Below are positions 7,807 through 16,028 of a DNA stretch of 18,130 nt, in pieces. The position numbers and the translations under genes are program-made. The stretch covers positions 1-18,130 of the forward strand of contig NZ_CALIIS010000208.1 of NCBI RefSeq assembly GCF_938017705.1, given 5' to 3'. The stretch's first letter is position 1. Each line of letters starts with the position of its first letter. A model generated the notes under the pieces. The model did no database searches. It was not told the DNA's origin and saw only the letters and a program-made list of their open reading frames with translations. The DNA comes from an uncultured Campylobacter sp. (GTDB lineage: Bacteria > Campylobacterota > Campylobacteria > Campylobacterales > Campylobacteraceae).

Positions 7807-8048
7807 CTCTACTCGCAATACGGAATTTAGCAAAATTTTTAAAATTCAAGGCGCGAAATTTTATCACGGCGCGCGGCGCATCGGGCGGGAACGCGGAATT
7901 TTGATTTAATTTTATCCGCTACGAACGCGCAAAATTTAGGGCAAAATTCCAAGTTGAAATTCCGCGATCAATTTAAAATTTTAAGCAGAAGTTCACGACG
8001 AAGCAAAATCCAAGCCAAAATTCTAAACTAAAATTCCGATCTAAATCC
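7807..8048. repeat. Intergenic RAATTY repeats with 13-bp spacing
   Basis: This gap lies between convergent genes. From about 7930 it is a run of AAAATT units; the last four start at 8005, 8017, 8030 and 8043, spaced 12, 13 and 13. The repeat runs right up to, and slightly into, the stop of the minus-strand gene that begins at 8049. No gene is seen. Confidence 0.65.
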
Positions 8049-9140
8049 CTAGTCCAGCTTATTCCTAAAAAGCGACGCGGCCAGCGCCATCGTGCCCGCG
8101 CCGATCAGCAGCAGCGGCACGATTAGATGCCACAGCTCGCCCAGGTCCGCGCCCTCCAGATAGATCCGCCACATGCAGTTGTTAGCATAATACATCGGAT
8201 CTAGGTGCGCGATGTAGTAAAACCACCGCGGCATCGCGTCCGCAGGCGTTATCAGCCCGCTTATCATAATGCACGGCAACAGAAACAAAAACGAGCTCAC
8301 GACCGATTGCAGCGAGGTTTTGCAGACGGTCGAGATCACGAGGCCGATGCCTACGTTGCAAGCGCTAAAGATCGCGATGATCGCAAAAAGGTGGGCAAAG
8401 CGCCCTCGAAACGGAATTTCGAAGTAAAATACGCAGATCAAAAACAGCGCGAGCCCCTGCGCGATCGCGATCAGCACGGGCGGCACAGCCTTGCCGATCA
8501 GCATCTCAAGCGGGTTTGCGGGCGTCATCAGCATCATATCGAAGCTCCCCTCCTCGCGCTCGCGAGAGACGCTAAACGCCGATAGCATCAGCACCTGAAT
8601 CATCGAAAGCCCCAAAATCATCCCCGTCATGATCGTGTAGCGCGTGATCGTGTTTTCGTTAAAAACATAGCGCGAATTTATGCTGATTAAATTGACAAAA
8701 TGCTGCGAGTTGTATTCCTGCACTATGGCCTGCACGAAGCCGATGACGGTGTTTGCGGAGGTCGTATTGCGCGAATCCGCGATGATCAAAAGCTCGTGCG
8801 TGTCCTTAAAATCGCTGCCGAAATAGATCCCGATGATCGCCTCGCCCTCGCCTACGGCGCGGCGCAGGCAGGCTAGGTCTTTGCAGCCAAGATCCGTCTT
8901 AAACATCGGTGTAGCGGCGATGCTCTGCACCAGCGCGGCGGACGTCGCATCGCGGGCGTCGTCCAAAATCGCGTAGCGCACCTGCTCAGGGGTGAAATTC
9001 GCGCCGTAGCCGAATATGATCGCCTGCACCAGCACCGGCACGATCAGCACCATACGCGTGCCCTTGTCGCGAAACATCGCCAAAAATTCCTTCTTAATAA
9101 GCGCGCGAATTCTAAGTAGGGATTTTCGCAGAGCGTTCAT
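8049..9140 (-). CDS. ABC-2 type transporter permease (YbhS/YhhJ-like), no ATPase nearby
   Basis: Inner-membrane subunit of an ABC exporter. 363 residues: a cytoplasmic amphipathic start (RALIKKEFLAMFRDKGTR) typical of ABC-2 permeases, a first helix at about 31-48 (VLIVPVLVQAIIFGYGANF), a soluble periplasmic domain at about 50-165, then five helices. The motif SREREEGSFDMMLMTPANPLE follows the second helix, and the hallmark ISGLITPADAMPRWFYY then HLDPMYYANN lies near the C-terminus. The ATG is preceded by AAGGAG. Such permeases normally work as pairs with an ATPase and an HlyD-like adaptor encoded alongside; here only this one gene is present, so partners are elsewhere or lost. The C-terminal end abuts intergenic repeats. 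Confidence 0.9.
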   Translation of the reverse strand: MNALRKSLLRIRALIKKEFLAMFRDKGTRMVLIVPVLVQAIIFGYGANFTPEQVRYAILDDARDATSAALVQSIAATPMFKTDLGCKDLACLRRAVGEGEAIIGIYFGSDFKDTHELLIIADSRNTTSANTVIGFVQAIVQEYNSQHFVNLISINSRYVFNENTITRYTIMTGMILGLSMIQVLMLSAFSVSREREEGSFDMMLMTPANPLEMLIGKAVPPVLIAIAQGLALFLICVFYFEIPFRGRFAHLFAIIAIFSACNVGIGLVISTVCKTSLQSVVSSFLFLLPCIMISGLITPADAMPRWFYYIAHLDPMYYANNCMWRIYLEGADLGELWHLIVPLLLIGAGTMALAASLFRNKLD

Positions 9141-9900
9141 CGCGCACTCCTTTTAAATTTAGCGGCACCTTTAAATTTAACGCCATTTTCAAATTTAACG
9201 GCGCTGGCGTGCGGCACGGAATTTAAAGCGAAATTTAAACGCACCGCGGGCGTCGGTTTAAATTTACGCAGCTCGGGCGTAAATTTTAAAATTTCAGATC
9301 CGTCGCTCAGCTTGGATGTAAAATTTAAAATTTCATATCTATCGCGCGGCACCTCGGGCGAAAATTTCAAAAGCGCAGGTTTAAATTTACGCGGCGGCAA
9401 GGAGATGAAATTTAAAAGCGCGCTTGTGAAGTCAAATTTGCTAAATTTTTCTGCGCACCCTGCTTCGTAGCCGTGCCGTACGGCCGTGCTATAAAGTCGC
9501 ACTATGTGGCGACGCGTAGAATTCAAATATCCGCCCGCATAAGTAAGTTTAACCGCGCGCCGTTTTTCTGCTATGCTGCATCCGCGCCCTGCTTCGGCTT
9601 TGTCTGCGTTCGGCAAAACACGACGCGGAGCAAACGGCAGCTCTTGAGTAAATTTTAAAATTTTAAATCCACGCTGCGATATGAAATTTTGCGCTGTGTC
9701 CGCAAGACGCGCTGAAGCGCGCGTAAATTTTAAAATTTCAAACCGATTGCGTGGCACGGACGTAAATTTTAAATTTCTAAATCCATTACACGGCGCGGGC
9801 GTAAAATTTAAAAACTCCGTCGCCGCCGTTCGCAAGCCGAAGCGTCTCGCGCCGAGAAATTTTAAAATTTCAAATTTAACTACCAAATTTAACTATATAA
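9141..9900. repeat. 39-bp-period minisatellite-like array (open on the minus strand)
   Basis: Repeated cores GTAAATTTTAAAATTTC and close variants start at 9279 and 9318 (39 apart) and at 9723, 9762 and 9801 (39 and 39 apart), with other copies near 9361, 9650 and 9860. On the minus strand the frame 9886..9137 stays open for 249 codons and reads as a 13-residue repeat ([EN]-[IL]-L-[KN]-F-T, then about seven variable residues ending R-x-E). It begins with TTG, has no ribosome site and lies against the permease start (4-base overlap), but the permease has its own AAGGAG. I favour non-coding repeat DNA, with a repeat protein as the alternative. The middle (about 9450-9640) is less repetitive. Confidence 0.65.
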
Positions 9901-10021
9901 TTTTAACTGCGCAAACAAGCTTGGAATTTTTACAGCAAGTCGTTTGCTGCAAGCACTGCGGATTATGGGCTCGTTAAGCTTGCATTGGATAATATAGCGC
10001 AATCTGCCCGAAGGAGTAAGC
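9901..10021. other. Upstream region of the AT-rich unknown gene
   Basis: A possible weak -10 (TAATAT, 9990-9995) lies about 27 bases before the start at 10022, without a clear -35. A short inverted repeat, CAGCAA/TTGCTG, lies near 9932-9949. The strong AAGGAG at 10011-10016 decides the next start. Confidence 0.3.
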
Positions 10022-10975
10022 TTGCGCCTAAAGTACCTTTGTATAATAGTTTTTCTGATCTGGCTTTGCATATTTATCGCCTTGCTGCCCACATATAGAA
10101 TTTCAGCTATCTTAGAAGCGCTTGATTTTAGCGATAAAAATCTAACGCAAAGAGAGATCGTAGAGTTAAATTTAAAAGATTACCTAAAAAAGCTTCACTA
10201 CTTAGATAATTATCCGCAAATAGATTTCGGCAAGATGGCGGATATTCACTTAGACAAAAACGGCTATGAGAGAGTAAGATTTTCATGGTGTAACGGCGAT
10301 AAATATCCAGATGATAGATGCGAATTTTGGAAGCTGGATAAAAGGCTAAATTTTGATTATCTAATGGATCTGGGCTCTAAAATTTGCAAAAACGGCAAGC
10401 CTATAAAAAACGCCGAAGAGATTATAGAAAACGACGAGGTTTTAAAACTACGGCTATTTTATCCTTGGGAGCAAAAGCATTTGATTGACGAAGATGGAAA
10501 TTTTATAGATAATTTTATATATATGAGGTTTGGAGATGGCGCCAACCACTCATTCGACCTATTTACTGATTTTGTATTTATAAGTAAAAATGACATACAA
10601 TTACCAATTATGTACGAAACAAAAACTAAAAAATTTGACATAATTACTCCAGAAAACAGATGTTATAGGTGGCTTTTAAACTCTATATTTAGGGATGTAG
10701 TTTATCAACAAAAAAAGAGCATATACCCGTTTTGCTATAACTATAAAAAGATAATTGATGAAAATATGGATTGCGATAGAGAATATATATTTTCTTTCAT
10801 TTCAATATACGACAAGGGGAGCAATCTCGATTATGAAACGATATTTTATAATAAAAATTTATACTATGATAAACATGAGACGGACATACTTTTCAATCAA
10901 TACCAAAATTTAAAGAATCAAAAGAATAAGATAAATTTTAACTCACAAGGAGAAGGCGACGAAAGTGGGTATTGA
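10022..10975 (+). CDS. Unknown protein with one N-terminal membrane helix
   Basis: No family recognised. 317 residues, TTG start chosen because AAGGAG lies five bases upstream and the hydrophobic segment (residues 5-23, YLCIIVFLIWLCIFIALL) begins at once. No clear signal-peptidase site is visible, so it is probably anchored with the polar part outside the cytoplasm. The polar part holds paired cysteines around residues 91 and 101 (SWCNGDKYPDDRCEFW) and further cysteines near 218, 238 and 250, and is rich in Lys, Asp, Asn and Tyr. From about 10500 the DNA becomes markedly AT-rich, with AAT/ATA/AAA codons unlike its neighbours, suggesting foreign or poorly ameliorated DNA. It is followed by a 365-base gap and faces a convergent gene. 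Confidence 0.75.
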   Translation: MRLKYLCIIVFLIWLCIFIALLPTYRISAILEALDFSDKNLTQREIVELNLKDYLKKLHYLDNYPQIDFGKMADIHLDKNGYERVRFSWCNGDKYPDDRCEFWKLDKRLNFDYLMDLGSKICKNGKPIKNAEEIIENDEVLKLRLFYPWEQKHLIDEDGNFIDNFIYMRFGDGANHSFDLFTDFVFISKNDIQLPIMYETKTKKFDIITPENRCYRWLLNSIFRDVVYQQKKSIYPFCYNYKKIIDENMDCDREYIFSFISIYDKGSNLDYETIFYNKNLYYDKHETDILFNQYQNLKNQKNKINFNSQGEGDESGY

Positions 10976-11340
10976 GTTGCTGGGCATTGCTTGCTAGAGC
11001 TGAAGTTAAAATTCTTTCTTTTATTATCGACTACTTTAAATTTAAACTCTAATCCATAAAATTTCGCCACGCCGTGCGGTGTAGCTTAAAAATACTGCGC
11101 CGCCGCATGACGCGACCCAAAATAACCTCGCCGATACTCGCGATCTTTGCTCTAAAATTCGTCAAAGAGCGCGAGCAGCAGCTGAAATTAAAATTTGCCT
11201 TTAAATTTAAAGCCTTTAAGCCCGCGCAAGAGCGCGAACGGACAAAAAGCCGCAAGGGCGTAAGAGCCGCAAGGGCGTGCTGGCATTGCGCTTTATGGGC
11301 AGCATTTTCATAAATTTAAAAGCGCCCAGCGGCGCAAGCC
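10976..11340. other. Intergenic gap between convergent genes
   Basis: No gene I can support. It holds AAATTT cores (about 11035-11045, 11185-11210) and a 14-base direct repeat, AGCCGCAAGGGCGT, at 11248-11261 and 11265-11278. The short frames on both strands lack ribosome sites and have unusual composition. Confidence 0.4.
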
Positions 11341-12720
11341 CTACTCGAATTCTATCTTTTTTAGATAATCGTATAAATTTAGCACAGCGATAAATAGCGT
11401 TAAAATCGCGGGCCCCAGGATCACGCCCCAGAACCCGAACGTGCTGATGCCCGAAAGCATCGAGAAAAAGATCAGCATCTCGTTGATGTTTGCTGGGTTT
11501 TCGACTAGGCGCGAGTTGATAAATTTGATCACGAGCGGCTTTACGAAGCTGTCTGCGAGCGTCGAGATCAATATCACGCAATACGCCATTATCACGATCG
11601 CACCCGAGGTACTGCCCCCCGCTAGCACGTATAGCGCGGTGGGCACGTAGATGAGCGCGCCGCCGACTGCGGGGATGAGCGAGCAGAAGGCGAAAAGCAC
11701 CCCCATCAGCAGCGCGTCAAAGCCGAAGATCCCTGCGATGATCGAAAACAAAAAGCCTTGCAATACGGCGTTGAAGATGGTCGAGTAAAACACGACGCTC
11801 ATCGTATTTGCCGTCTCGGAAAAGATATAATCGATCTGCGCGGGCTCGACGGGTAGAATTTTTTTAAAAAAGCGCTTGAAGCTCTCGCCGTAGAGGTATG
11901 CAAAAAAGCAAAACACGACGATAAGCACCATATCGACGATAAATTTCGCGCTGGACTTTCCGACGACCGAGAGATAGGAGATGATCTGTTTCGCTAAGCC
12001 CGCGACGTCTAGGTTCGCCAAAAACGAGCGAAACTGCGTATCAAATTTTTCAAAAGGCCCTGGCAGCTTGATGTTTAGGCTCTGAACGTAGCTAAGCGCA
12101 TCGTTTAAGCGCGCCATATCGAAGCTCGCGGCGTTTTTGGCGATCTCGATCACGGCGTAGATGAAGGGCACGAAAAAAAGCGCGCAGAGCAAAAACAGGC
12201 TAAGCACCGAGGCTAGCATGCGCCTGCCGCGACACAGCTTCGTTACTTTAGTGTGCAGACCCGAGGTCGCCACCGCCATCAGTACGCCGATTGCGATCAC
12301 CATCAAAAACGGCGAAAACAGATAGATCACGCAGCAAAACATCAGCAAAGTAGCGCCGATAAAAAATATCTTGTTCGTTTTCGCGCGCCCGCTAGCCTTG
12401 GCAAGGCCTGCTTTCATGCCCGCAGCGGCTCCGGAAGCGGCGGCGTCGCCTAATGCGGAAGCATTAGCCGAGAAGGTTTCGTTGGCTTCGGCAGCGTCGT
12501 TAAGCGCGGCCGCACCGGCAGATGAGGCCTTATCGGTTTTGATCCGGTTTTCGCTTTGATTTTCGGCGGCGGCTTCGATTTTGCCCTCCTCATTATTTGC
12601 GGTCTGATTTTCAGTGAAATTTTGAGCCTCGCTTTTAGCGTTACTTTCGGCGTTATTTTGAGCCACGTTTTCGGCCTGGTTTTCATTGCGGCTTGCGGCG
12701 TTATCCTTTGGCGTCGGCAA
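11341..12720 (-). CDS. AI-2E/PerM-family membrane transporter with long N-terminal extension
   Basis: Member of the AI-2E transporter (PerM/TqsA-like, PF01594) family; substrates vary and cannot be told here. The conserved part begins near residue 115 (TNKIFFIGATLLMFCCVIYLF) and has about seven or eight helices, the central soluble helical region around residues 190-250, and the typical C-terminal half with FAFCSLIPAVGGALIYVPTA and GFWGVILGPAILTLF. Residues 1-110 are an unusual polar extension rich in Asn, Glu, Ala, Gln and Ser, with quasi-repeats such as NENQAENVAQNNAESNAKSE. The TTG start at 12720 is supported by AAAAGGA at 12728-12734; an in-frame Met near residue 102 is an alternative that would give a family-normal length of about 358. 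Confidence 0.87.
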   Translation of the reverse strand: MPTPKDNAASRNENQAENVAQNNAESNAKSEAQNFTENQTANNEEGKIEAAAENQSENRIKTDKASSAGAAALNDAAEANETFSANASALGDAAASGAAAGMKAGLAKASGRAKTNKIFFIGATLLMFCCVIYLFSPFLMVIAIGVLMAVATSGLHTKVTKLCRGRRMLASVLSLFLLCALFFVPFIYAVIEIAKNAASFDMARLNDALSYVQSLNIKLPGPFEKFDTQFRSFLANLDVAGLAKQIISYLSVVGKSSAKFIVDMVLIVVFCFFAYLYGESFKRFFKKILPVEPAQIDYIFSETANTMSVVFYSTIFNAVLQGFLFSIIAGIFGFDALLMGVLFAFCSLIPAVGGALIYVPTALYVLAGGSTSGAIVIMAYCVILISTLADSFVKPLVIKFINSRLVENPANINEMLIFFSMLSGISTFGFWGVILGPAILTLFIAVLNLYDYLKKIEFE

Positions 12721-13054
12721 AATTTTATCCTTTTGAAATTTGATGAGCTATTTTATAAATTTTTTTATCAGATTTCGATTAAATTTTGAAATTTCATAGA
12801 ATTTACGAGCGGCATTCCTGCGCATACGGCGCGCGACAGCGAGTATGTTTATTGGAATTTCGAAATAAAATTTAAAAGACTAAAGGCGGCGAGCTAGCTA
12901 CAAAGCGCGCGCTCAAGCACTCGCCGAGCAAACAACCCTCGGGCGACGCGCAGCATACACATTACTAGGCAGCCGTAGAGCTTGTCTAAACGTAGATAGC
13001 CCATAAATAATGTTTGAACACCCGCCAAGCTCGATTAAATTTTAAACCCGCAGG
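12721..13054. other. Intergenic gap between ruvB and the AI-2E-type gene
   Basis: AT-rich repeats with AAATTT cores occupy 12735-12805 and 12850-12875; the rest (12880-13030) is GC-rich and featureless to my eye. No gene, RNA or terminator is supported. The two minus-strand genes on either side may therefore not share one message. Confidence 0.4.
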
Positions 13055-14071
13055 TCACTCCTCAAACAGATTTCTCTCCGCGGCCTTTAGCACGCGACCG
13101 AGCGCCTCGCGCGCCTTATCGGTTGCGATGCGGCCTTTGGCGGTCTTTTCGATGTAGCCGTTGGCGAGCAGATAGGGCTCGATAACGTCCTCGATCGTGC
13201 CCTCATCCTCGCTAAGCGCCGCCGCGATCGTGCTAAGCCCCAAGGCACGGCGCTTGGCGTCAAATAAAATTTCCAAATATTTTATATCCATCTCGTCAAA
13301 GCCTTGCTCGTCCACGCCCAGCGCCTCGAGCCCTTCGCGCGCGCGATCGTGTGAGATAGCGCCCTCGTCGCGCACCTCGGCAAAATCGCGTATGCGGCGC
13401 AGCAACCTCAGCGCAATACGTGGAGTGCCGCGAGAGCGGCGCGCGATCTCGGCGCTGGCGTTGGCCGCGCTCTCCTTCCCGAGTTTAACAGAAGCGATCT
13501 GCACTATCCGCGCAAGCTCGGCGTGCGTGTAAAACTGCAAGCGAAACTGCATGCCGAAGCGATCCCGCAGCGGCGCCGAGATCATGCCCGCGCGCGTCGT
13601 GGCGCCGATGAGCGTAAAGTGCGGAATGTCGATCTTGATGGTCTGCGCGGCGGGACCCGAGCCGATGATGATGTCAAGGCGGAAGTCCTCCATCGCCGAA
13701 TACAGCACCTCCTCGATCGCGGGGCTTAGGCGGTGGATCTCGTCGATGAAAAGCACGTCGCCGCTTTGTAGGTTTGTTAAAATCGCCGCCAGATCGCCCG
13801 CCTTTTCGATCATCGGCGCGGCGGTAACCTTAATAGCGGCGCCCATCTGAGTGGCGATGATGTGCGCTAGCGTGGTTTTACCAAGCCCCGGCGGCCCGTA
13901 GAAAAGCACGTGATCGAGCACGTCGGCGCGCTTTTTCGCCGCGGCGATCGCGATAGCGAGGTTTGATTTGATCTTCTCCTGCCCCACGTAATCCTCGAAG
14001 CTCGACGGGCGCAGCGAGCTCTCCACGCTCTCATCGAGCTGCATCTTTTCGATCTCTACAATTCTGTCCAT
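13055..14071 (-). CDS. ruvB: Holliday junction branch migration DNA helicase RuvB
   Basis: Hexameric AAA+ motor that, with RuvA, drives Holliday junction branch migration in recombination and repair in the cytoplasm. 338 residues, normal for the family. It opens with LRPSSFEDYVGQEKIKSNL, the RuvB signature start. Walker A is GPPGLGKTT (59-67), Walker B VLFIDEIH (106-113), and sensor 1 GATTRAG (156-162), followed by SAPLRDRFGM (165-174). The C-terminal winged-helix part contains LGLSTIAAALSEDEGTIEDVIEPYLL and the G-[RK]-I-A-T motif. The ATG at 14071 is preceded by a modest purine-rich site (AAAGAGAG). ruvA and ruvC are not in the window, which is common in epsilonproteobacteria. Confidence 0.98.
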   Translation of the reverse strand: MDRIVEIEKMQLDESVESSLRPSSFEDYVGQEKIKSNLAIAIAAAKKRADVLDHVLFYGPPGLGKTTLAHIIATQMGAAIKVTAAPMIEKAGDLAAILTNLQSGDVLFIDEIHRLSPAIEEVLYSAMEDFRLDIIIGSGPAAQTIKIDIPHFTLIGATTRAGMISAPLRDRFGMQFRLQFYTHAELARIVQIASVKLGKESAANASAEIARRSRGTPRIALRLLRRIRDFAEVRDEGAISHDRAREGLEALGVDEQGFDEMDIKYLEILFDAKRRALGLSTIAAALSEDEGTIEDVIEPYLLANGYIEKTAKGRIATDKAREALGRVLKAAERNLFEE

Positions 14072-14095
14072 AATCTCTCTTTAATCGTTTTTAAA

Positions 14096-14105
14096 ATTTT
14101 AGCAA
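14096..14105 (-). promoter_or_regulatory. Candidate extended -10 promoter of ruvB
   Basis: On the minus strand TTGCTAAAAT gives an extended -10 (TGC-TAAAAT) about 25 bases before the ruvB ATG. The same ten bases occur again about 40 bases further upstream (near 14138-14144), so the exact start is uncertain. No clear -35. Confidence 0.35.
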
Positions 14106-14149
14106 GTGTAGCGAAAAATGGCTAAATTTTGACAATTTTAGCAAGGCGC

Positions 14150-14820
14150 CATCTTTGCGAGCGAGATAAAATTTGCGACGCGGAATTTTACGGTACGCGC
14201 TTAGGGCCGGGGTTAAAAAACAGAGCGCCCGTCGCGAAAGACTGCGGAATTTTAGCGTAGCGGATTTAAAACTACGCTCATGCCGCTACGCTCGCCATGC
14301 CTTAAGTGCGGAATTTTATTGTGACGGCTCCCAAACAGCGCGCGGATCGCTAACTGCGCTAAATTTTACGACGCGGAATTTGGTATGTAGAATTTAAGGC
14401 TTTGGGCGTTCGCAAGCAGCGATTGCAAGCGGTAGCACGGAATTTAGCGCGTAGAATTTAAAAGCGAAATTTAGCCGTTTGAAAAATACGCGCGAGATTT
14501 TGCGACGTAAAATTTGGCGCTCGAATTTTGCGATATTAAATTCGGTGCTTGGAATTTTGCAGCGAAATTTTGCGACAAAATTTTGTCTCGTAGAATTTTT
14601 AATGCAGACCTCGTTTTTTGCGGCAGCGAGGCTTTAAATTCTACGCTTCAAGCTTTGCGGCACGCAGCTAGCCAGAATTCCGTCTCGCGCAGTCGGTTAA
14701 AATTTTGCAAGAAATTCTGCGTAGAATTTTATGCAGAATTCTACCTTGCGCGGCTAGGTAAAATTTCGCGCGACATTTCGTTTTTCAAGACGACTTAGAA
14801 TTTAGCGCGGATTATAAAAT
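14150..14820. repeat. Long RAATTY repeat region
   Basis: The 864-base gap between ruvB and the unknown gene at 14936 is mostly repeat. Two layers are visible. First, GCGGAATTT cores start at 14180, 14244, 14308, 14373 and (ACGGAATTT) 14437, spaced 64, 64, 65 and 64. Second, from about 14490 there are head-to-tail 12-16 bp units such as GGAATTTTGCAGC, GAAATTTTGCGAC and AAAATTTTGTCTC, and again at 14700-14745. Two open frames of 74 and 94 codons on the plus strand lack ribosome sites and consist of repeat-derived sequence. 14821..14935 holds nothing I recognise. Confidence 0.65.
14254..14292. repeat. 10-bp perfect inverted repeat
   Basis: AGCGTAGCGG (14254-14263) pairs with CCGCTACGCT (14283-14292) around a 19-base loop. 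No U-run follows on either strand, so it is not an intrinsic terminator. It lies inside the 64-bp-spaced repeats. Confidence 0.5.
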
Positions 14821-14935
14821 CTGTCGCTAAGCTCAACGCGGGCTCGTGCGATTAAATTTAGCCTCGCAGCCTCGCGACGCCTTATCGATCGCGCCCAAAA
14901 TTAAGGCGCTAAATTTTTCCTGCGCGAGCCTAGTT

Positions 14936-15610
14936 CTACAAATCGTGCTCTTCGACCAAAACGCTCTTATTATTATCGCTGCTACAGAACGCTCTATATG
15001 AGCCGGACGTTGTGCTCTCGAACAAAAACACTACGCCGTCGTTTTGGAATTTTTTCGAGCAGCCTTTGGCGTGTAGCTTGGCGAGCTTCGGGCTATCAGG
15101 GGCATAAAACTGATAGCTATCGGTGAAGTGCTCCACGTATCGGTAGGTGATCTCTGCCCAAGGCACCCCGCTATCGCCGCTTCTATTTAGCACGATGGTT
15201 CTGGCGTTTATCGCCGCAAGCTTTGACTTTAGCTCCCCGAATGTCTTTTTATCCCAGCCGATGAGCTTTAACCCATCGCTGATGCTCGGCGCATTATCTC
15301 TGAAAATGGAATTTGAATAAAATTTCGTTTCGTTGCCGTCCAAATCGATCCAAATATACTCATCGCCGTAGGTGCTCTGGATCGTAACGCGCAAATTTTT
15401 AGGGAAGTTGCGATCGGCAAAAGCTAACAGATCCAAAAATTTCTCGCGATTTTGCTCGTAATTTTGCATTAACGGGGCTTTATCCAGCTCCATATCATCT
15501 TTATCAAAGAAAGAATTAAACGCAAAAAATACCGCCAAAATCGGCAGTACCTTTACACAAAAGAGCAAACCCAGAACTGCGGCTATGAAGGTTTTTAAAG
15601 CTTTAGCCAA
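14936..15610 (-). CDS. Unknown protein with N-terminal membrane anchor
   Basis: No family recognised. 224 residues. The start is TTG at 15610, supported by AAGGAG at 15616-15621. Residues 8-31 form one hydrophobic segment (FIAAVLGLLFCVKVLPILAVFFAF) with a positively charged front, so it is a membrane anchor or uncleaved signal, followed by about 190 polar residues probably outside the cytoplasm. Visible features include ENREKFLDLLAFA and RYVEHFTDSYQFYAPDSPKLA, and two cysteines in the last third (GCSKKF and RAFCSSD), which could form a disulfide. It sits between panB and ruvB on the same strand, separated from both by repeat-bearing gaps, so it may be a separate transcription unit. Confidence 0.75.
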   Translation of the reverse strand: MAKALKTFIAAVLGLLFCVKVLPILAVFFAFNSFFDKDDMELDKAPLMQNYEQNREKFLDLLAFADRNFPKNLRVTIQSTYGDEYIWIDLDGNETKFYSNSIFRDNAPSISDGLKLIGWDKKTFGELKSKLAAINARTIVLNRSGDSGVPWAEITYRYVEHFTDSYQFYAPDSPKLAKLHAKGCSKKFQNDGVVFLFESTTSGSYRAFCSSDNNKSVLVEEHDL

Positions 15611-16028
15611 ATTTTCTCCTTAAATTTTATAAGCCGTTTAGGCGTGACGGCTGGTTTATGTTTGAGTTATACGGCTGCGTGCGTAAAATTTATCGTTTGC
15701 AGCGTATTTTAGAGCTGCAGCGTGAGAGCATTCATGAAAAGCGCTCGCGCGTTGCAGTCAGCGACAGAAATAGCGCCCGCATGCAGAAGCGCTCAAACTC
15801 TCGCACGGCGCCCCCGTATAAAATACCGCGTAGAGTATCCGCCCAAAGCGCCTACAATTTCTCGCGCTCGATAAAGCGCTCACAATAGCTCTCGCCGATA
15901 AATTTTAAGTGGCGCGAGTTGTTTGCATAGCCCGCGATGCGCGAAAACGAAGCATTGTTTTTTAAGGCAAGCGGGGCTTTATCGCTAGAATTTCGGCGCG
16001 TAAATTTTAAAATTTAGCTCAAATCCCG
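15611..16028. other. Intergenic gap between panB and the unknown gene
   Basis: No convincing gene. On the minus strand a 53-codon open frame (16013 to 15855, stop 15852-15854) lacks a start codon and reads LALKNNASFSRIAGYANNSR, then HLKFIGESYCERF; it looks protein-like but is too short to place, and could be a gene remnant. Its first residues (ILKFT) come from an AAATTTTAAAATTT core at 16000-16015. The 76-codon plus-strand frame from 15658 has no ribosome site. Confidence 0.4.

Noticed and set aside
9137..9886. A normal gene for a 249-residue protein upstream of the ABC-2 permease
   Set aside because: TTG start without a ribosome site, and the whole frame follows a 39-bp DNA repeat; kept as a repeat with a coding alternative.
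9141..9900. CRISPR array
   Set aside because: Core repeats are degenerate, AT-only and unevenly present, spacers are partly repeated themselves, and no cas gene is nearby.
11049..11313. Overlapping short frames on both strands in the gap at 11 kb
   Set aside because: No ribosome sites, extreme basic composition, no family pattern.
14173..14798. Plus-strand frames of 74 and 94 codons in the gap upstream of ruvB
   Set aside because: No ribosome sites; the sequence is made of RAATTY repeat units and the products have no domain-like pattern.
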